This document shows, in pieces, positions 35,941 through 45,184 of a stretch of DNA of 64,000 nt; position 1 is the stretch's first letter, and each line of letters starts with the position of its first letter. Below the pieces are notes generated by a model, which saw nothing but the letters and a program-made list of their open reading frames with translations, searched no databases and was not told where the DNA came from. Position numbers and translations under genes: made by a program. Source of the stretch: Primorskyibacter flagellatus. Lineage in GTDB: Bacteria > Pseudomonadota > Alphaproteobacteria > Rhodobacterales > Rhodobacteraceae. The stretch lies in contig NZ_BMFJ01000001.1 in the NCBI RefSeq assembly GCF_014638275.1, positions 1,972,338 through 2,036,337 of the forward strand, given 5' to 3'.

Positions 35941-37629
35941 TCAGCTGTGCTCTTCGGCCGCCGTGGCCGCGAGGGCGCGGTTGTAGGCGCGCAGGGCGTC
36001 GACGTGGTAGAGCGCGCCGAGCAGTTCGGGCGGCTGGTCGGCCCTGGTGAGCTGGATCACCGGCAGATAGGCCGCGCCGGTGCGGTCAAAGACCGGCAGG
36101 GCGGATTCCAGCGTGGCGCTGGCGTCGAGGTAGTCCCCGGCCTCGATCCGGTCCCAGCAGGCCTCCTCGGGCGGTGATTTCTCGTGCCCGCGCGGGCGCA
36201 TCACGTCCCCTGCGCGGAACAGGCCGAGCAGATAGGCCTGGGGTCCGGCGGCGACATGGGTACCGCGCCGTTCCAGCTGGGTCAGGAAGAAGGAGCGGTC
36301 GACCAGCCGCGTGCCGATGGCGGTTGAGATGGAGACGGTGACCATCACCGCGAGGCCGGTCGCCCAGTCCCCCGTCAATTCGAAGACGATCAGCGTGGTG
36401 GAGATCGGCGCGCCAAGCACGGCGGCGGCGACCCCGCCCATGCCCGCCAGCGCGTAGAGCGAAGAGGAGCCGGAGACCTCGGGGAAGACCGAGGTTGCGA
36501 TCAGCCCGAAGGCCAGCCCGGTCAGTGCACCCACCATGAGGGAGGGCGAGAAGACCCCGCCACCCATGCGCCCGCCGATGGTGATCGCCACCGCGACGGT
36601 CTTGAGCATGGCGAAGACGATGGCCTCGCCGAGGCCGATGCGCCCTGTCAGGGCGAGCGAGGTCGTCTCATAACCGACGCCGATGATATGGGGGAACCAG
36701 ATCGCCATGAGCCCGAGCATCGCGCCCGCCAGCGCCGGGCGCAGCCAGCGGGGGATCCCGGCGCGGGTCTGGATGTGGGTGGCGATGTCCTCTGCCGCGA
36801 AGATGGCGCGCATCAGCAGGCCGGCGACGATGCCGCAGACCGCGCCGAGGATCAGGAAGGCGGGGAGTTCCTCGTAGAACTGGAAGAGGGAGGTGCCCGG
36901 CAGGGTGAATTCCGTCACGCCGCCGAATTCCAGGCGGTTGATGACCGTGCCCGCGACGGAGGCGATGACGATCGGGGCGAAGGCGTGGATGGCGAAATGT
37001 CTCAGCACGACCTCTAGCGCGAAGAGCGCCCCGGCGATCGGAGCGTTGAAGGAGGCGGAAACGGCGGCGGCGACCGCACAGCCGAGCAGGTCGCGCCCGG
37101 TCATCCCGTCGGCCTTGATCCATTTCATCACCTTCGAGGAAATCACGGCGGCAAGGTGCACCACCGGCCCTTCCCGGCCCGAAGACCCCCCGGTGCCGAG
37201 CGTGATGAGCGACGCGGCGGCGGAGGCGAGGCCGGCCCGCCCCTCCACCCGGCCGGCGTTCAGGGCGGCACCCTGGATCACGTCGGCAACGGAGCGGACG
37301 CGGCCGTCCGGGGTAAAGACATGGAGGATCAGCCCGACCAGCAGCCCGCCGAAGATCGGAATGCACAGCACCCAGTACCACGGCAGGCTGCCCGCCCAGC
37401 TATGAAGGTGGGTGATGTCGTCGGCGCGGTAGAGCAGTTCCTGAAGCGCCTCGATCCCCTTGCGGAAGAACAGCGCGGCAAATCCGCTGGCGATACCGAC
37501 GGCAAGCGCGATCAGCCAGAACTGCACTTGGTTCGGGCCGCGTGTGCGGATCACGTGCCAGCCGTCGGTCAGCTCGCACCGGACCCGGTCGGCTGCCGCT
37601 GCCAGCACTGAAGCGTTGTCGCCGGGCAT
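35941..37629 (-). CDS. ClC-family chloride channel/antiporter
   Basis: 562-aa membrane protein with about ten membrane-associated helices. The selectivity motif GSSGREGP includes the gating Glu E153 (151-155 GREGP), and GGRMGGGVFSPSLMVGA is the GxFxP region. The C-terminal ~90 residues look like a reduced CBS module (ALPVFDRTGAAYLPVIQL). Start ATG at 37629 with GGCGGA upstream; the longer frame overlaps the divergent oxidase gene. Retention of the gating Glu suits either a channel or a Cl-/H+ exchanger. Confidence 0.92.
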   Translation of the reverse strand: MPGDNASVLAAAADRVRCELTDGWHVIRTRGPNQVQFWLIALAVGIASGFAALFFRKGIEALQELLYRADDITHLHSWAGSLPWYWVLCIPIFGGLLVGLILHVFTPDGRVRSVADVIQGAALNAGRVEGRAGLASAAASLITLGTGGSSGREGPVVHLAAVISSKVMKWIKADGMTGRDLLGCAVAAAVSASFNAPIAGALFALEVVLRHFAIHAFAPIVIASVAGTVINRLEFGGVTEFTLPGTSLFQFYEELPAFLILGAVCGIVAGLLMRAIFAAEDIATHIQTRAGIPRWLRPALAGAMLGLMAIWFPHIIGVGYETTSLALTGRIGLGEAIVFAMLKTVAVAITIGGRMGGGVFSPSLMVGALTGLAFGLIATSVFPEVSGSSSLYALAGMGGVAAAVLGAPISTTLIVFELTGDWATGLAVMVTVSISTAIGTRLVDRSFFLTQLERRGTHVAAGPQAYLLGLFRAGDVMRPRGHEKSPPEEACWDRIEAGDYLDASATLESALPVFDRTGAAYLPVIQLTRADQPPELLGALYHVDALRAYNRALAATAAEEHS

Positions 37630-37741
37630 GTCCTTTCCGCCTTGCTGATCGCGTTTCGGGGCCACGGGGGGCGCAGCCTGCCCTTCCCTGCGCCGCCTCC
37701 CTATCATATGACAGACCGACCGTTTTACAGGGGGGCGGACA

Positions 37742-39118
37742 ATGACGCTTGACACGGCCTGGTCCGAACTTTCGGAACTCTTAGGCGATCGCATCACGCG
37801 GTCCAAGCCGGATCTGGCCGCGCATGGCGGGTCGGAGAGCTATTTTCCGGCGACTCCGCCCGAAGCGGTGGCCTATCCGGAGGCTACGGCCGAGGTGTCG
37901 GCGCTGGTGCGCATCTGCGCGGCGCACGGCGTACCGGTGACGGGCTGGGGCGCGGGGACATCGCTGGAAGGTCAGGCACAGGCGTTCTCGGGCGGGGTGG
38001 TGGTGGACTTCGCGCGGATGAACCGGGTTCTCGGCGTCGGACAGGCGGACATGGACGCGCGGGTGCAGCCCGGCCTCACGCGCGAGGCGCTGAACGAGGA
38101 ACTGCGCGCGACGGGGCTGTTCTTTCCCGTGGACCCCGGGGCGAATGCCAGCATCGGAGGCATGGCCTCCACCCGGGCGAGCGGTACGACGGCGGTGCGG
38201 TACGGCACGATGCGGGACAATGTGCTTGGGCTGGAGGTCGTGCTGGCGGACGGGCGGGTGATCCGGACCGGAACGCGGGCGCGCAAGTCCTCGGCCGGGT
38301 ACGACCTGACCGGGCTGTTCATCGGGGCGGAGGGGACGCTTGGCCTCATCACCGAACTTACGCTGCGCCTGCATGGCCAGCCGGAGGCGGTGAGCGCGGC
38401 GGTCTGTGCCTTCGATTCCATCGGCGATGCAGTGAGGGCGGTGGTCGATACGATCCAGATGGGGATCCCCATGGCGCGGATCGAATTCGTCGACGAGGGC
38501 ACGGTCGCGGCGGTCAACGCCTATTCCGGCAGCGAGATGGCGCTGGTGCCGCATCTGCTGGTGGAATTCCACGGATCGGACTCGGCGGTGGAGGAACAGG
38601 CGGAGGCCTTCGGCACCATCGTTGCGGATCACGGCGGGCACGGGTTCCAGTGGGCAGCAAGCGCGGAGGACCGCCGCGCGCTCTGGACCCTGCGCCATCA
38701 CGCCTACTGGGCGATCCTTGCGGCGCGGCCGGGCACCCGGGCGGTGGTCACGGACATCTGCGTGCCGATTTCCCGGCTGGCAGAGGCGGTGGAGGCGACG
38801 CAGGCGGACCTGCAGGAACATGGGATCACGGGGCCGATCCTCGGCCATGTGGGGGACGGCAATTTCCATGCCATCCTGCTGTTCGATCCAAGTGACGTTG
38901 CGGAACTGGAACGGGTCAAGGCGGCCTCTGACCGGATGGTCGCGCTGGCGCTGTCCATGGGCGGAACATCGACCGGGGAACATGGCGTAGGCGTTGGAAA
39001 AAAGGCGTTCATGGCGCGCGAACACGGGGATGCCTGGCAGGTCATGGGGCTGGTGAAACAGGCGCTGGATCCGCAGAATCTGATGAACCCCGGCAAGCTT
39101 GCGCCTGACGCCAATTAG
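37742..39118 (+). CDS. FAD-linked oxidase (GlcD / D-lactate dehydrogenase type)
   Basis: 458-aa flavoenzyme of the vanillyl-alcohol oxidase family. PCMH FAD-binding core is visible in VPVTGWGAGTSLEGQAQAFSGGVVVDFARMN and FPVDPGANASIGGMASTRASGTTAVRYGTMRDNVLGLEVVLADG. The C-terminal cap ends GHVGDGNFHAIL, GGTSTGEHGVGVGKKAF and LDPQNLMNPGK, typical of D-lactate dehydrogenase (cytochrome) and glycolate oxidase subunit D. No GlcE/GlcF partner follows, so a single-subunit D-lactate or D-2-hydroxyacid dehydrogenase is likelier. Confidence 0.9.
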   Translation: MTLDTAWSELSELLGDRITRSKPDLAAHGGSESYFPATPPEAVAYPEATAEVSALVRICAAHGVPVTGWGAGTSLEGQAQAFSGGVVVDFARMNRVLGVGQADMDARVQPGLTREALNEELRATGLFFPVDPGANASIGGMASTRASGTTAVRYGTMRDNVLGLEVVLADGRVIRTGTRARKSSAGYDLTGLFIGAEGTLGLITELTLRLHGQPEAVSAAVCAFDSIGDAVRAVVDTIQMGIPMARIEFVDEGTVAAVNAYSGSEMALVPHLLVEFHGSDSAVEEQAEAFGTIVADHGGHGFQWAASAEDRRALWTLRHHAYWAILAARPGTRAVVTDICVPISRLAEAVEATQADLQEHGITGPILGHVGDGNFHAILLFDPSDVAELERVKAASDRMVALALSMGGTSTGEHGVGVGKKAFMAREHGDAWQVMGLVKQALDPQNLMNPGKLAPDAN

Positions 39119-39237
39119 AGTCATCCTGCGGTTGCGCGGTCGGCGGCCCGCTGCACGGCCGGAGCGGGGCCGCGACAGGGTACTGCCGATCTGTTACCCT
39201 GACTGGCGTCGCAGCCGATAAGGTGGATCAAGCTGCC

Positions 39238-41073
39238 GTGACCGACCCGACCAAGGACCAGCCAGCCCCTCCGGGCGCCGATCACGGCGATCCGGCGCTT
39301 CAGAGTGAAGTCGTGGACCGGCTGTACGGGGCCGCGCTGGAACCCGAAAAGCTTGGGGATCTGATCGACCACTGGGATGCGCTGATGTCGCCCGGCTGGC
39401 GCAGCCCGGCCCCGGCGCGGCGGGCGATGATCGAACGGACGGGTCTGCTGCGTCATGTGCGGCGGGTGGAGCAGATTCTCGACCGGGTGCGCCCCGGTCA
39501 GGGCAACCGGGCGGAGGAGGCAGAGCTGCGCCCCTACCGCAACACCGCCGCCTTCACGCTGGACGGCGCCCTTAGGGTGTCGGCGATGAACCGGGCCGCT
39601 TCGAAGACGCTCGGCGCGGCGCTGGCGGGGCCCCTGTCCTGTCTGCGAGTCCGGGAGGAGGACCTCGCCGTGCTGGCACGGGTCGCGCTGGCGATGCTCC
39701 GGCGTGACGGCGCGGGGGCCGTCGAGACCTCGCGACTGATCCGGGCGCGGCGGCTGGCGGATGACCGGCTGGTGCTGTTGCAGACACGGCTGGTGCAGAC
39801 CGGCGGGCAGGCGGATTTCGTGCTTGTGGTGACCACCGAACTGCACTGGCCCGAAGGTGCTGCGGACACGCTGCGCGCGGCCTTCGGACTGACCCGGACC
39901 GAGGCCGAGGTGATGATGGCCCTGACCGAAAGCCGCACACTGCGCGACATCGCGGCCAGCCGGGGCCGGTCGGTGGACACGATCCGGTCCCAGATCAAGG
40001 CGATCCAGACCAAGACCGAGGCGCGCGGGCAGAACGATCTGCTGCGTCTTGCGATGACGGCCATGGACATCGCGCCGCTGGAGGCGCGCGGGACCCGGGC
40101 GGATGCGGTGGCCGAGGCAAGGGTCGCACGCGGCGGAACCGACCTGCCACCCCTGCCCTTCCGCAGTCTGCCGCGCCCCGAGGGGCGGGTGATGGACTAT
40201 CTCGAATTCGGCGACCCGCGCGGGCGGCCGGTGGTCTATTTCTGCTCCAACTTCGGGCTCTGCCGCTGGCCGGGGGCGGCGGAACGCGCGGCCGTGCGGG
40301 CCGGACTGCGCATCGTGGTGCCGATCCGGCCGGGCATGGGCGGTTCCGATCCCCTGGGCAAGGCGGAGGACCGGACCGGCACGGTCGCTCGGGACATCCT
40401 GGCGCTGATGGATCATCTTGGTATCGGGGCCGCGCACATGCTGGTGCTGGACGAGGACATGATCTTTGCCGCCCGCCTGTTCATGCTGGCACCCAAACGG
40501 GTGCGCGGGGTTCTGGGCGTGGCGGCGGTACTGCCGCTGACGCGGCGCGAACAATACGAACGCATGGGCCGATGGCACCGCTTCGTGCTGGGCACCGCCC
40601 GGTTCACGCCGCAGATGCTGCCGGTCCTGGTTCGGGCCGGTTTCGCCATGGCACGTCATATCGGCAGGGCGGAGTTCATCCGGCTGGTCTACGCGGGGTC
40701 GGAGGCCGATACCCGCATGACCCGCGACCCGATGATCTTCGACGCCATCGACAGCGGGGCGGATGTCGTGCTCAGCGATACCCGTGACTCCGCGCGGGCC
40801 TATGGGCAGGAGGTGTCGGCTGTGCACCGTTTCGACTGGCGGCGGGAGTTCGAGCAGATGCGTGACCGCGTGCCGGTGATCGACCTGATCGGCGATCAGG
40901 ACCAGGCAATCTCCGCCGCGACCCTGGCGGAGTTCAGGGAGGATTACCCTTGGGTGGAGATCGAGGTGTTCGCGGGCGCCGGCTCCTTCCTCTTCTTCCA
41001 GAAATGGCCCGAGATCCTGCGCCGGCTCGAACGCTTCATGGATGGTGACGTACCGGCACTTACCGCCGACTGA
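39238..41073 (+). CDS. LuxR-type HTH regulator fused to a degenerate alpha/beta hydrolase
   Basis: 611-aa two-part protein. Residues about 1-200 look like a PAS-like sensor; a LuxR HTH follows at about 215-275 (LTRTEAEVMMALTESRTLRDIAASRGRSVDTIRSQIKAI); the rest (from ~315) is an alpha/beta hydrolase fold. The strand-5 elbow, normally GxSxG, reads V-L-D405-E-D, so Ser is replaced by Asp. The catalytic His position, normally GHFL-F, reads G-S583-FLFF. The oxyanion HG motif is also gone (CSNFG). The Asp loop LIGDQDQAIS remains. It is probably a ligand receptor, not an enzyme. Start chosen at GTG 39238 after AAGGTGG; GTG 39223 is possible. Confidence 0.85.
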   Translation: MTDPTKDQPAPPGADHGDPALQSEVVDRLYGAALEPEKLGDLIDHWDALMSPGWRSPAPARRAMIERTGLLRHVRRVEQILDRVRPGQGNRAEEAELRPYRNTAAFTLDGALRVSAMNRAASKTLGAALAGPLSCLRVREEDLAVLARVALAMLRRDGAGAVETSRLIRARRLADDRLVLLQTRLVQTGGQADFVLVVTTELHWPEGAADTLRAAFGLTRTEAEVMMALTESRTLRDIAASRGRSVDTIRSQIKAIQTKTEARGQNDLLRLAMTAMDIAPLEARGTRADAVAEARVARGGTDLPPLPFRSLPRPEGRVMDYLEFGDPRGRPVVYFCSNFGLCRWPGAAERAAVRAGLRIVVPIRPGMGGSDPLGKAEDRTGTVARDILALMDHLGIGAAHMLVLDEDMIFAARLFMLAPKRVRGVLGVAAVLPLTRREQYERMGRWHRFVLGTARFTPQMLPVLVRAGFAMARHIGRAEFIRLVYAGSEADTRMTRDPMIFDAIDSGADVVLSDTRDSARAYGQEVSAVHRFDWRREFEQMRDRVPVIDLIGDQDQAISAATLAEFREDYPWVEIEVFAGAGSFLFFQKWPEILRRLERFMDGDVPALTAD

Positions 41074-41173
41074 CCCCTGTACTGACCCTGCAGACAGGGC
41101 TTTCACCCATATGGGGTATGACCTGACGCCGCAGTCATCATACGATCGAACCCAGTAAGCGGTATCCTGTTCA

Positions 41174-41216
41174 GGCCCCGCGTCGCCTTCGCGCGGCGCG
41201 GGGCCGTTCCGTTTTC
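41174..41216 (+). terminator. Terminator after the HTH/hydrolase gene
   Basis: GGCCCCGC pairs with GCGGGGCC across a structured GC-rich loop and is followed by GTTCCGTTTT on the plus strand. It abuts the recN stop on the minus strand. Confidence 0.6.
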
Positions 41217-41219
41217 GCC

Positions 41220-42866
41220 CTAGCCCAGCAGCGCCAGCGCGGCGGCGCGCGCTTCTTCCGTGACCCGGTCGCCGGAGAGCATGCGCGCGATCTCATCCAC
41301 CCGTGCGTCGCGGTCCAGCGGGGTGACGGTGGAGAGGGTGGCGTCCTGTTCCACCCGTTTCGCGACCCGCCAGTGATGGGCACCAAGAGCTGCGACCTGC
41401 GGCGAATGGGTCACGACCAGCACCTGCCCGGTAGCGGCGAGCGCAGCAAGGCGGCGTCCGACGGCATCGGCGGTGGCCCCACCCACGCCGCGGTCGATTT
41501 CGTCGAAGATCATAGTGACCCCGGGCGTATCGCCGGACAGGCAGACCTTGAGCGCCAGCAGGAAGCGGGACAGTTCCCCGCCGGACGCGATGCGGTTCAG
41601 CGGGCCGGAGGGCGCGCCGGGGTTGGTGGCGACGGTGAAAGTCGCAGCGTCCAAGCCTTCGGGTCCGGGTTCGGCGGGGGCCAGTTCGGTGCGAAAGACC
41701 GCACGCTCCATCTTCAGGGGGGCGAGTTCGGCCATGACGGCCGCGTCCAGCCGTCCGGCGGCCTCTGTCCGGGCCTCCGTCAGGGTGGCGGCGGCGGCGC
41801 GATAGGCCGCGTCGGTGTCGCGCTGCGACTTTTCCAGCGTCGCGATGTCGTCGGCGCCCCGGTCCAGGCGGTCGAGCCGTTCGCGCAGGGTCTCCGCAAA
41901 CCCGGCGAGGTCGTCGGCAACGATGGCGTGCTTGCGGGACAGGCCGCGGATGGCGAAGAGCCGTTCCTCCGTCCGCTCCAGTTCCAGCGGGTCCACGTCC
42001 AGCGCGTCGAGGCAGCGTTCCACCCCGTCCGCCGCCTCCCCCAGTTCGGTCAGGGCACGGGACAGGGCGGCCAGCGGGGCGTCGAGCCGGTCGCCGGTAT
42101 GCTCTGCCGCGCCTTCCAGCCAGCGCTGCGCGTCGGTCAGCATGGATTCGGCACCGTCCGGGCCAAGCGCGGCGAAGGCGCGGGCGACATCCTCGCGGAC
42201 CTTACCGGCGGATTGCATCAGTCGGCGGCGGGAATCGAGCTCCGCCTCCTCTCCCGGCTGCGGGTCGAGCTTGTCGAGCTCTCCGACCGCGTGCCGCAGG
42301 AATTCCTCCTCCGCCTTCACCTCCTCCAGCGCGGCGCGGGCGGCATCCAGCGCCTTTACCGCCGCGCGCCGGTCGCGCCAGGCGGTGCGTACGGCATCGG
42401 AGAGGTCGGGGCGGTCCATGTAGGCATCCAGCAGCGCGAGGTGCCCGCGCGGGTTCAGCAGGCCGCGGTCGTCGTGCTGGCCGTGCAGTTCCACCAGCGT
42501 ATCCGAAAGCGCGCGCAACACTTCACCCGAGGCGCGTCGGTCGTTGATCCACGCGGTCTTGCGCCCGTCGGCGGTGTTCACCCGCCGCAGCAGCAGTTCG
42601 GGACCAGAGGGAATCCCCGCCTCCTCAAGCACGGAATGGGCGGGGTGCGTGTCCGGCAGGTCGAACCAGGCGGCGACCTCCCCCTGCTCCGCCCCCTGGC
42701 GGACCAGGTCGGCACGGCCGCGCCAGCCGAGAACGAAGCCGAGCGAGTCGAGCAGGATGGACTTGCCCGCCCCGGTTTCCCCGGTCAGCACGTTCAGGCC
42801 GGGCTGGAAGGCCAGTTCCAGCCGGTCGATGATAAGCATGTCCCGGATGTCCAGCCCGCGCAGCAT
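41220..42866 (-). CDS. recN: DNA repair protein RecN
   Basis: 548-aa SMC-like ATPase for double-strand-break repair. Walker A GETGAGKS at 29-36, a central coiled coil (long Ala/Glu/Arg-rich helices, about 150-370), signature GPLNRIASGGELSRFLLALK and Walker B MIFDEIDRGVGG. The start at MLRGLDIRDMLIIDRLEL is the family N-terminus, with GAGGA upstream. Last gene of the minus-strand cluster in this window, 90 nt after bamD. Confidence 0.96.
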   Translation of the reverse strand: MLRGLDIRDMLIIDRLELAFQPGLNVLTGETGAGKSILLDSLGFVLGWRGRADLVRQGAEQGEVAAWFDLPDTHPAHSVLEEAGIPSGPELLLRRVNTADGRKTAWINDRRASGEVLRALSDTLVELHGQHDDRGLLNPRGHLALLDAYMDRPDLSDAVRTAWRDRRAAVKALDAARAALEEVKAEEEFLRHAVGELDKLDPQPGEEAELDSRRRLMQSAGKVREDVARAFAALGPDGAESMLTDAQRWLEGAAEHTGDRLDAPLAALSRALTELGEAADGVERCLDALDVDPLELERTEERLFAIRGLSRKHAIVADDLAGFAETLRERLDRLDRGADDIATLEKSQRDTDAAYRAAAATLTEARTEAAGRLDAAVMAELAPLKMERAVFRTELAPAEPGPEGLDAATFTVATNPGAPSGPLNRIASGGELSRFLLALKVCLSGDTPGVTMIFDEIDRGVGGATADAVGRRLAALAATGQVLVVTHSPQVAALGAHHWRVAKRVEQDATLSTVTPLDRDARVDEIARMLSGDRVTEEARAAALALLG

Positions 42867-42956
42867 GGGGCAGTTGTCCTCAGGTTGTCGTGTGATGGGT
42901 GACAGGTACCCACCCTGCGCCCGTGCCGCAGGACAGGTGCTGCGCACCCGCTGTGG

Positions 42957-43847
42957 TCAAAGCCATTTGCCCTGAATCATCTGCCGGTAGACGGCCGACA
43001 GCCAGTTGTCGCCGCGCACCTTCATTTCCAGCCCCTGACGGGTCAGCAGGGCATAGCTGTCCTCGTACCATTCCGTCGACTGGAAGTTGTGGCCAAGGAT
43101 CGCGCCCGCCGACTGCGCCTCGTCCGTCAGGCCGAGCGACAAGTACGCCTCCACCAGGCGGTGCAGGGCTTCGGGGGTGTGGGTCGTGGTCTGGAAGTCT
43201 TCCACCACCACGCGGAACCGGTTGATGGCCGCGGCGAAGTGATCGCGCTTGAGGTAGTAGCGGCCGATCTCCATCTCTTTCGCGGCGAGATGATCGAAGG
43301 CGAGGTCGAACTTCAGAATGGCGGAGCGGGCGTATTCGCTGTCCGGGTAGCGTTCGATCACCGTGCGCAGGGATTGCAGCGCCTGGAAGGTCAGGCCCTG
43401 ATCGCGGCCGACCTCGTCGATCTGGTCATAGTAGGACAGCGCCAGCAGGTACTGGGCGTAGGCCGCATCCTCATCCGTCGGATAGAAATCGATGTAGCGC
43501 TGCGCGGCAGAGCGGCTTTCCTCGTAGTTCTTGTCGGAATGGTGCGCGAAGGCCTGCATGATCAGGGCGCGCTTGGCCCATTCGGAATAGGGGTACAGGC
43601 GTTCGACCTCACCGAAATAGGTGGCGGCGCGGTCGTATTTGCGGCGCTCCAGCTCAAATTCGCCGCGGCCATAGATCTGGTCGGCGGAAAATGTCTCGAT
43701 CGGCTGGCCCCGAAGGCCAAGCCCGTCATCCGCGGTTCCGCCGCCGCCACAGGCCGCCACGGCAAGGCACAGCAGCAATGGCGTCACGAGCCTGCCTGCC
43801 CGACGCGCCCCGCCTGCCAATCCGAAGTTCACCACTCGCCGCCTCAT
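42957..43847 (-). CDS. bamD: Outer-membrane assembly lipoprotein BamD
   Basis: 296-aa lipoprotein of the BAM complex that inserts outer-membrane beta-barrels. The lipobox LAVAAC gives lipidated C33. Five TPR-like repeats follow (for example AATYFGEVERLYPYSEWAKRALIMQAFAHH). The ComL/BamD core YxxG.fe.....Y..A...F.. is clear. It lies between lpxC and recN, a usual alphaproteobacterial order. Confidence 0.95.
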   Translation of the reverse strand: MRRRVVNFGLAGGARRAGRLVTPLLLCLAVAACGGGGTADDGLGLRGQPIETFSADQIYGRGEFELERRKYDRAATYFGEVERLYPYSEWAKRALIMQAFAHHSDKNYEESRSAAQRYIDFYPTDEDAAYAQYLLALSYYDQIDEVGRDQGLTFQALQSLRTVIERYPDSEYARSAILKFDLAFDHLAAKEMEIGRYYLKRDHFAAAINRFRVVVEDFQTTTHTPEALHRLVEAYLSLGLTDEAQSAGAILGHNFQSTEWYEDSYALLTRQGLEMKVRGDNWLSAVYRQMIQGKWL

Positions 43848-43997
43848 TCGTCTTTTTGGGCCTGACCAAATCGCATGTCGCCGGGGCCGGTGGTCCGGCC
43901 CCGTGGTCGTTTACGGTCTATCACAGAAAATCCGGGGGGCAAATCGAACTTCACCCCGCGCCGAGAGGTCGCGGCCGGGTGTGGCCCTGCTTCCCCG

Positions 43998-44957
43998 TCA
44001 GGCGACGGCAGGGATTTCAAGAAGATGCACGCCCGCGCCCGGCAGACGCGCGGCCTGTGCGGCGGTGCAATCCACGAGCCGCAGGTTCGCCGGGTCATCG
44101 AACACCTTGCGCAGAAGGGTGTTGGTGACGCTGTGCCCGGCACGGATGCCAGTGTAGCGGCCCAGGATCGGCCCGCCCGCAAGGGTCAGGTCGCCAAGTG
44201 CGTCCAGCATCTTGTGGCGCACGGGTTCATCGGCGCGACGCAGTCCACCGGGCGACACAACGCGGTCACCGTCGAAGACCACCGCATTTTCCCCCGCGAT
44301 CCCGCCAAGCGCCAGACCCTGCGCCTGCATCGCGTCCACATCCGCCTGGCGGCAGAAGGTCCGGCAATCGCAGAGTTCGCGCACGAAGCTGCCGTTTTCC
44401 AGCGTCAGCTGTTTTTTCTGCGCACCGATGGCCGCGTCCGCGAAGTCGATCTCGAAGGCGATTTCCATGACGCTGTTCGGTTCCAGCCGGGCGACCGCCT
44501 CCCCGACACGCACCTCAACCGGACGGAGGATTTCCACTGCGCGGATCGGTGCGGACTGGACCTGCAGACCCCGCTTGAGGAACCCGCGCACGAAAGGCGC
44601 GGACGACCCGTCGAGGATCGGAACCTCGGGCCCGTCGATGTCGATCATCGCGTTATGGATGCCGCAGCCGGCCAGCGCCGCCATCAGGTGTTCCACGGTG
44701 GAGACGGAGGCACCGGCAGCATTCACAAGCTGGGTGCAGAGCGGAGAGCGATCGACGACGTCCCAGCGGGCCGGCACCAGCGCATCGCCGACACGGATGT
44801 CGGTGCGGCGGAACCAGATGCCCTGACCGGCGGCGGCGGGGCGCACGACAAGCGTCGCGGGCTGTCCGGAATGGAGCCCGACACCTTCGAAACGAACCGG
44901 CGATTTGATCGTCTTTTGCACGAATTCCTCGTCTTCCCCGGACGGTCTCTCTGCCAT
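43998..44957 (-). CDS. lpxC: UDP-3-O-acyl-N-acetylglucosamine deacetylase
   Basis: 319-aa zinc deacetylase for the first committed step of lipid A synthesis. Zinc ligands H90 (VEHLMAAL), H248 and D252 (RHKMLDALGD), catalytic H275 (GIRAGHS); these match the Escherichia coli positions with an 11-residue shift. An extra N-terminal 15 residues are acidic. A promoter and the ftsZ terminator separate it from ftsZ, so it is transcribed on its own. Confidence 0.97.
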   Translation of the reverse strand: MAERPSGEDEEFVQKTIKSPVRFEGVGLHSGQPATLVVRPAAAGQGIWFRRTDIRVGDALVPARWDVVDRSPLCTQLVNAAGASVSTVEHLMAALAGCGIHNAMIDIDGPEVPILDGSSAPFVRGFLKRGLQVQSAPIRAVEILRPVEVRVGEAVARLEPNSVMEIAFEIDFADAAIGAQKKQLTLENGSFVRELCDCRTFCRQADVDAMQAQGLALGGIAGENAVVFDGDRVVSPGGLRRADEPVRHKMLDALGDLTLAGGPILGRYTGIRAGHSVTNTLLRKVFDDPANLRLVDCTAAQAARLPGAGVHLLEIPAVA

Positions 44958-44998
44958 GCCGCATTGGCGCGGTCTTCCGGCACGTCCTTGTGACCCTG

Positions 44999-45027
44999 TA
45001 ATTAGGGGCTGGGGCGGCGCGGCTCAA
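44999..45027 (-). promoter_or_regulatory. Candidate lpxC promoter
   Basis: On the minus strand TTGAGC and TAATTA are separated by exactly 17 bp; the -10 lies 42 bp before the lpxC start and downstream of the ftsZ terminator. Confidence 0.5.
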
Positions 45028-45120
45028 ATCACTGTTTGCAACGAAATGAAACATCATGCTGCAGCTGCGGCGCTTTTTGGCCGGAGCTGTATACGGGCGC
45101 GGCCATCACCTTGTCCTGCA

Positions 45121-45150
45121 ACGCAAAAAGCCACCCTTCCGGGTGGCTTT
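45121..45150 (-). terminator. Rho-independent terminator after ftsZ
   Basis: Ten-bp stem AAAGCCACCC/GGGTGGCTTT with a 4-nt loop, followed on the minus strand by a run of five T, 35 nt past the ftsZ stop. Confidence 0.88.
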
Positions 45151-45184
45151 CCGCGATCACATTTGACGCTGCGGCAGGGGCGTT

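Noticed and set aside
39121..41106. Minus-strand frame of 661 codons opposite the HTH/hydrolase gene
   Set aside because: Low-complexity His/Arg/Pro composition and no ribosome site; the plus-strand frame has clear domains.
41373..42902. Plus-strand frame opposite recN
   Set aside because: No motifs; recN has complete Walker A and B and signature motifs.
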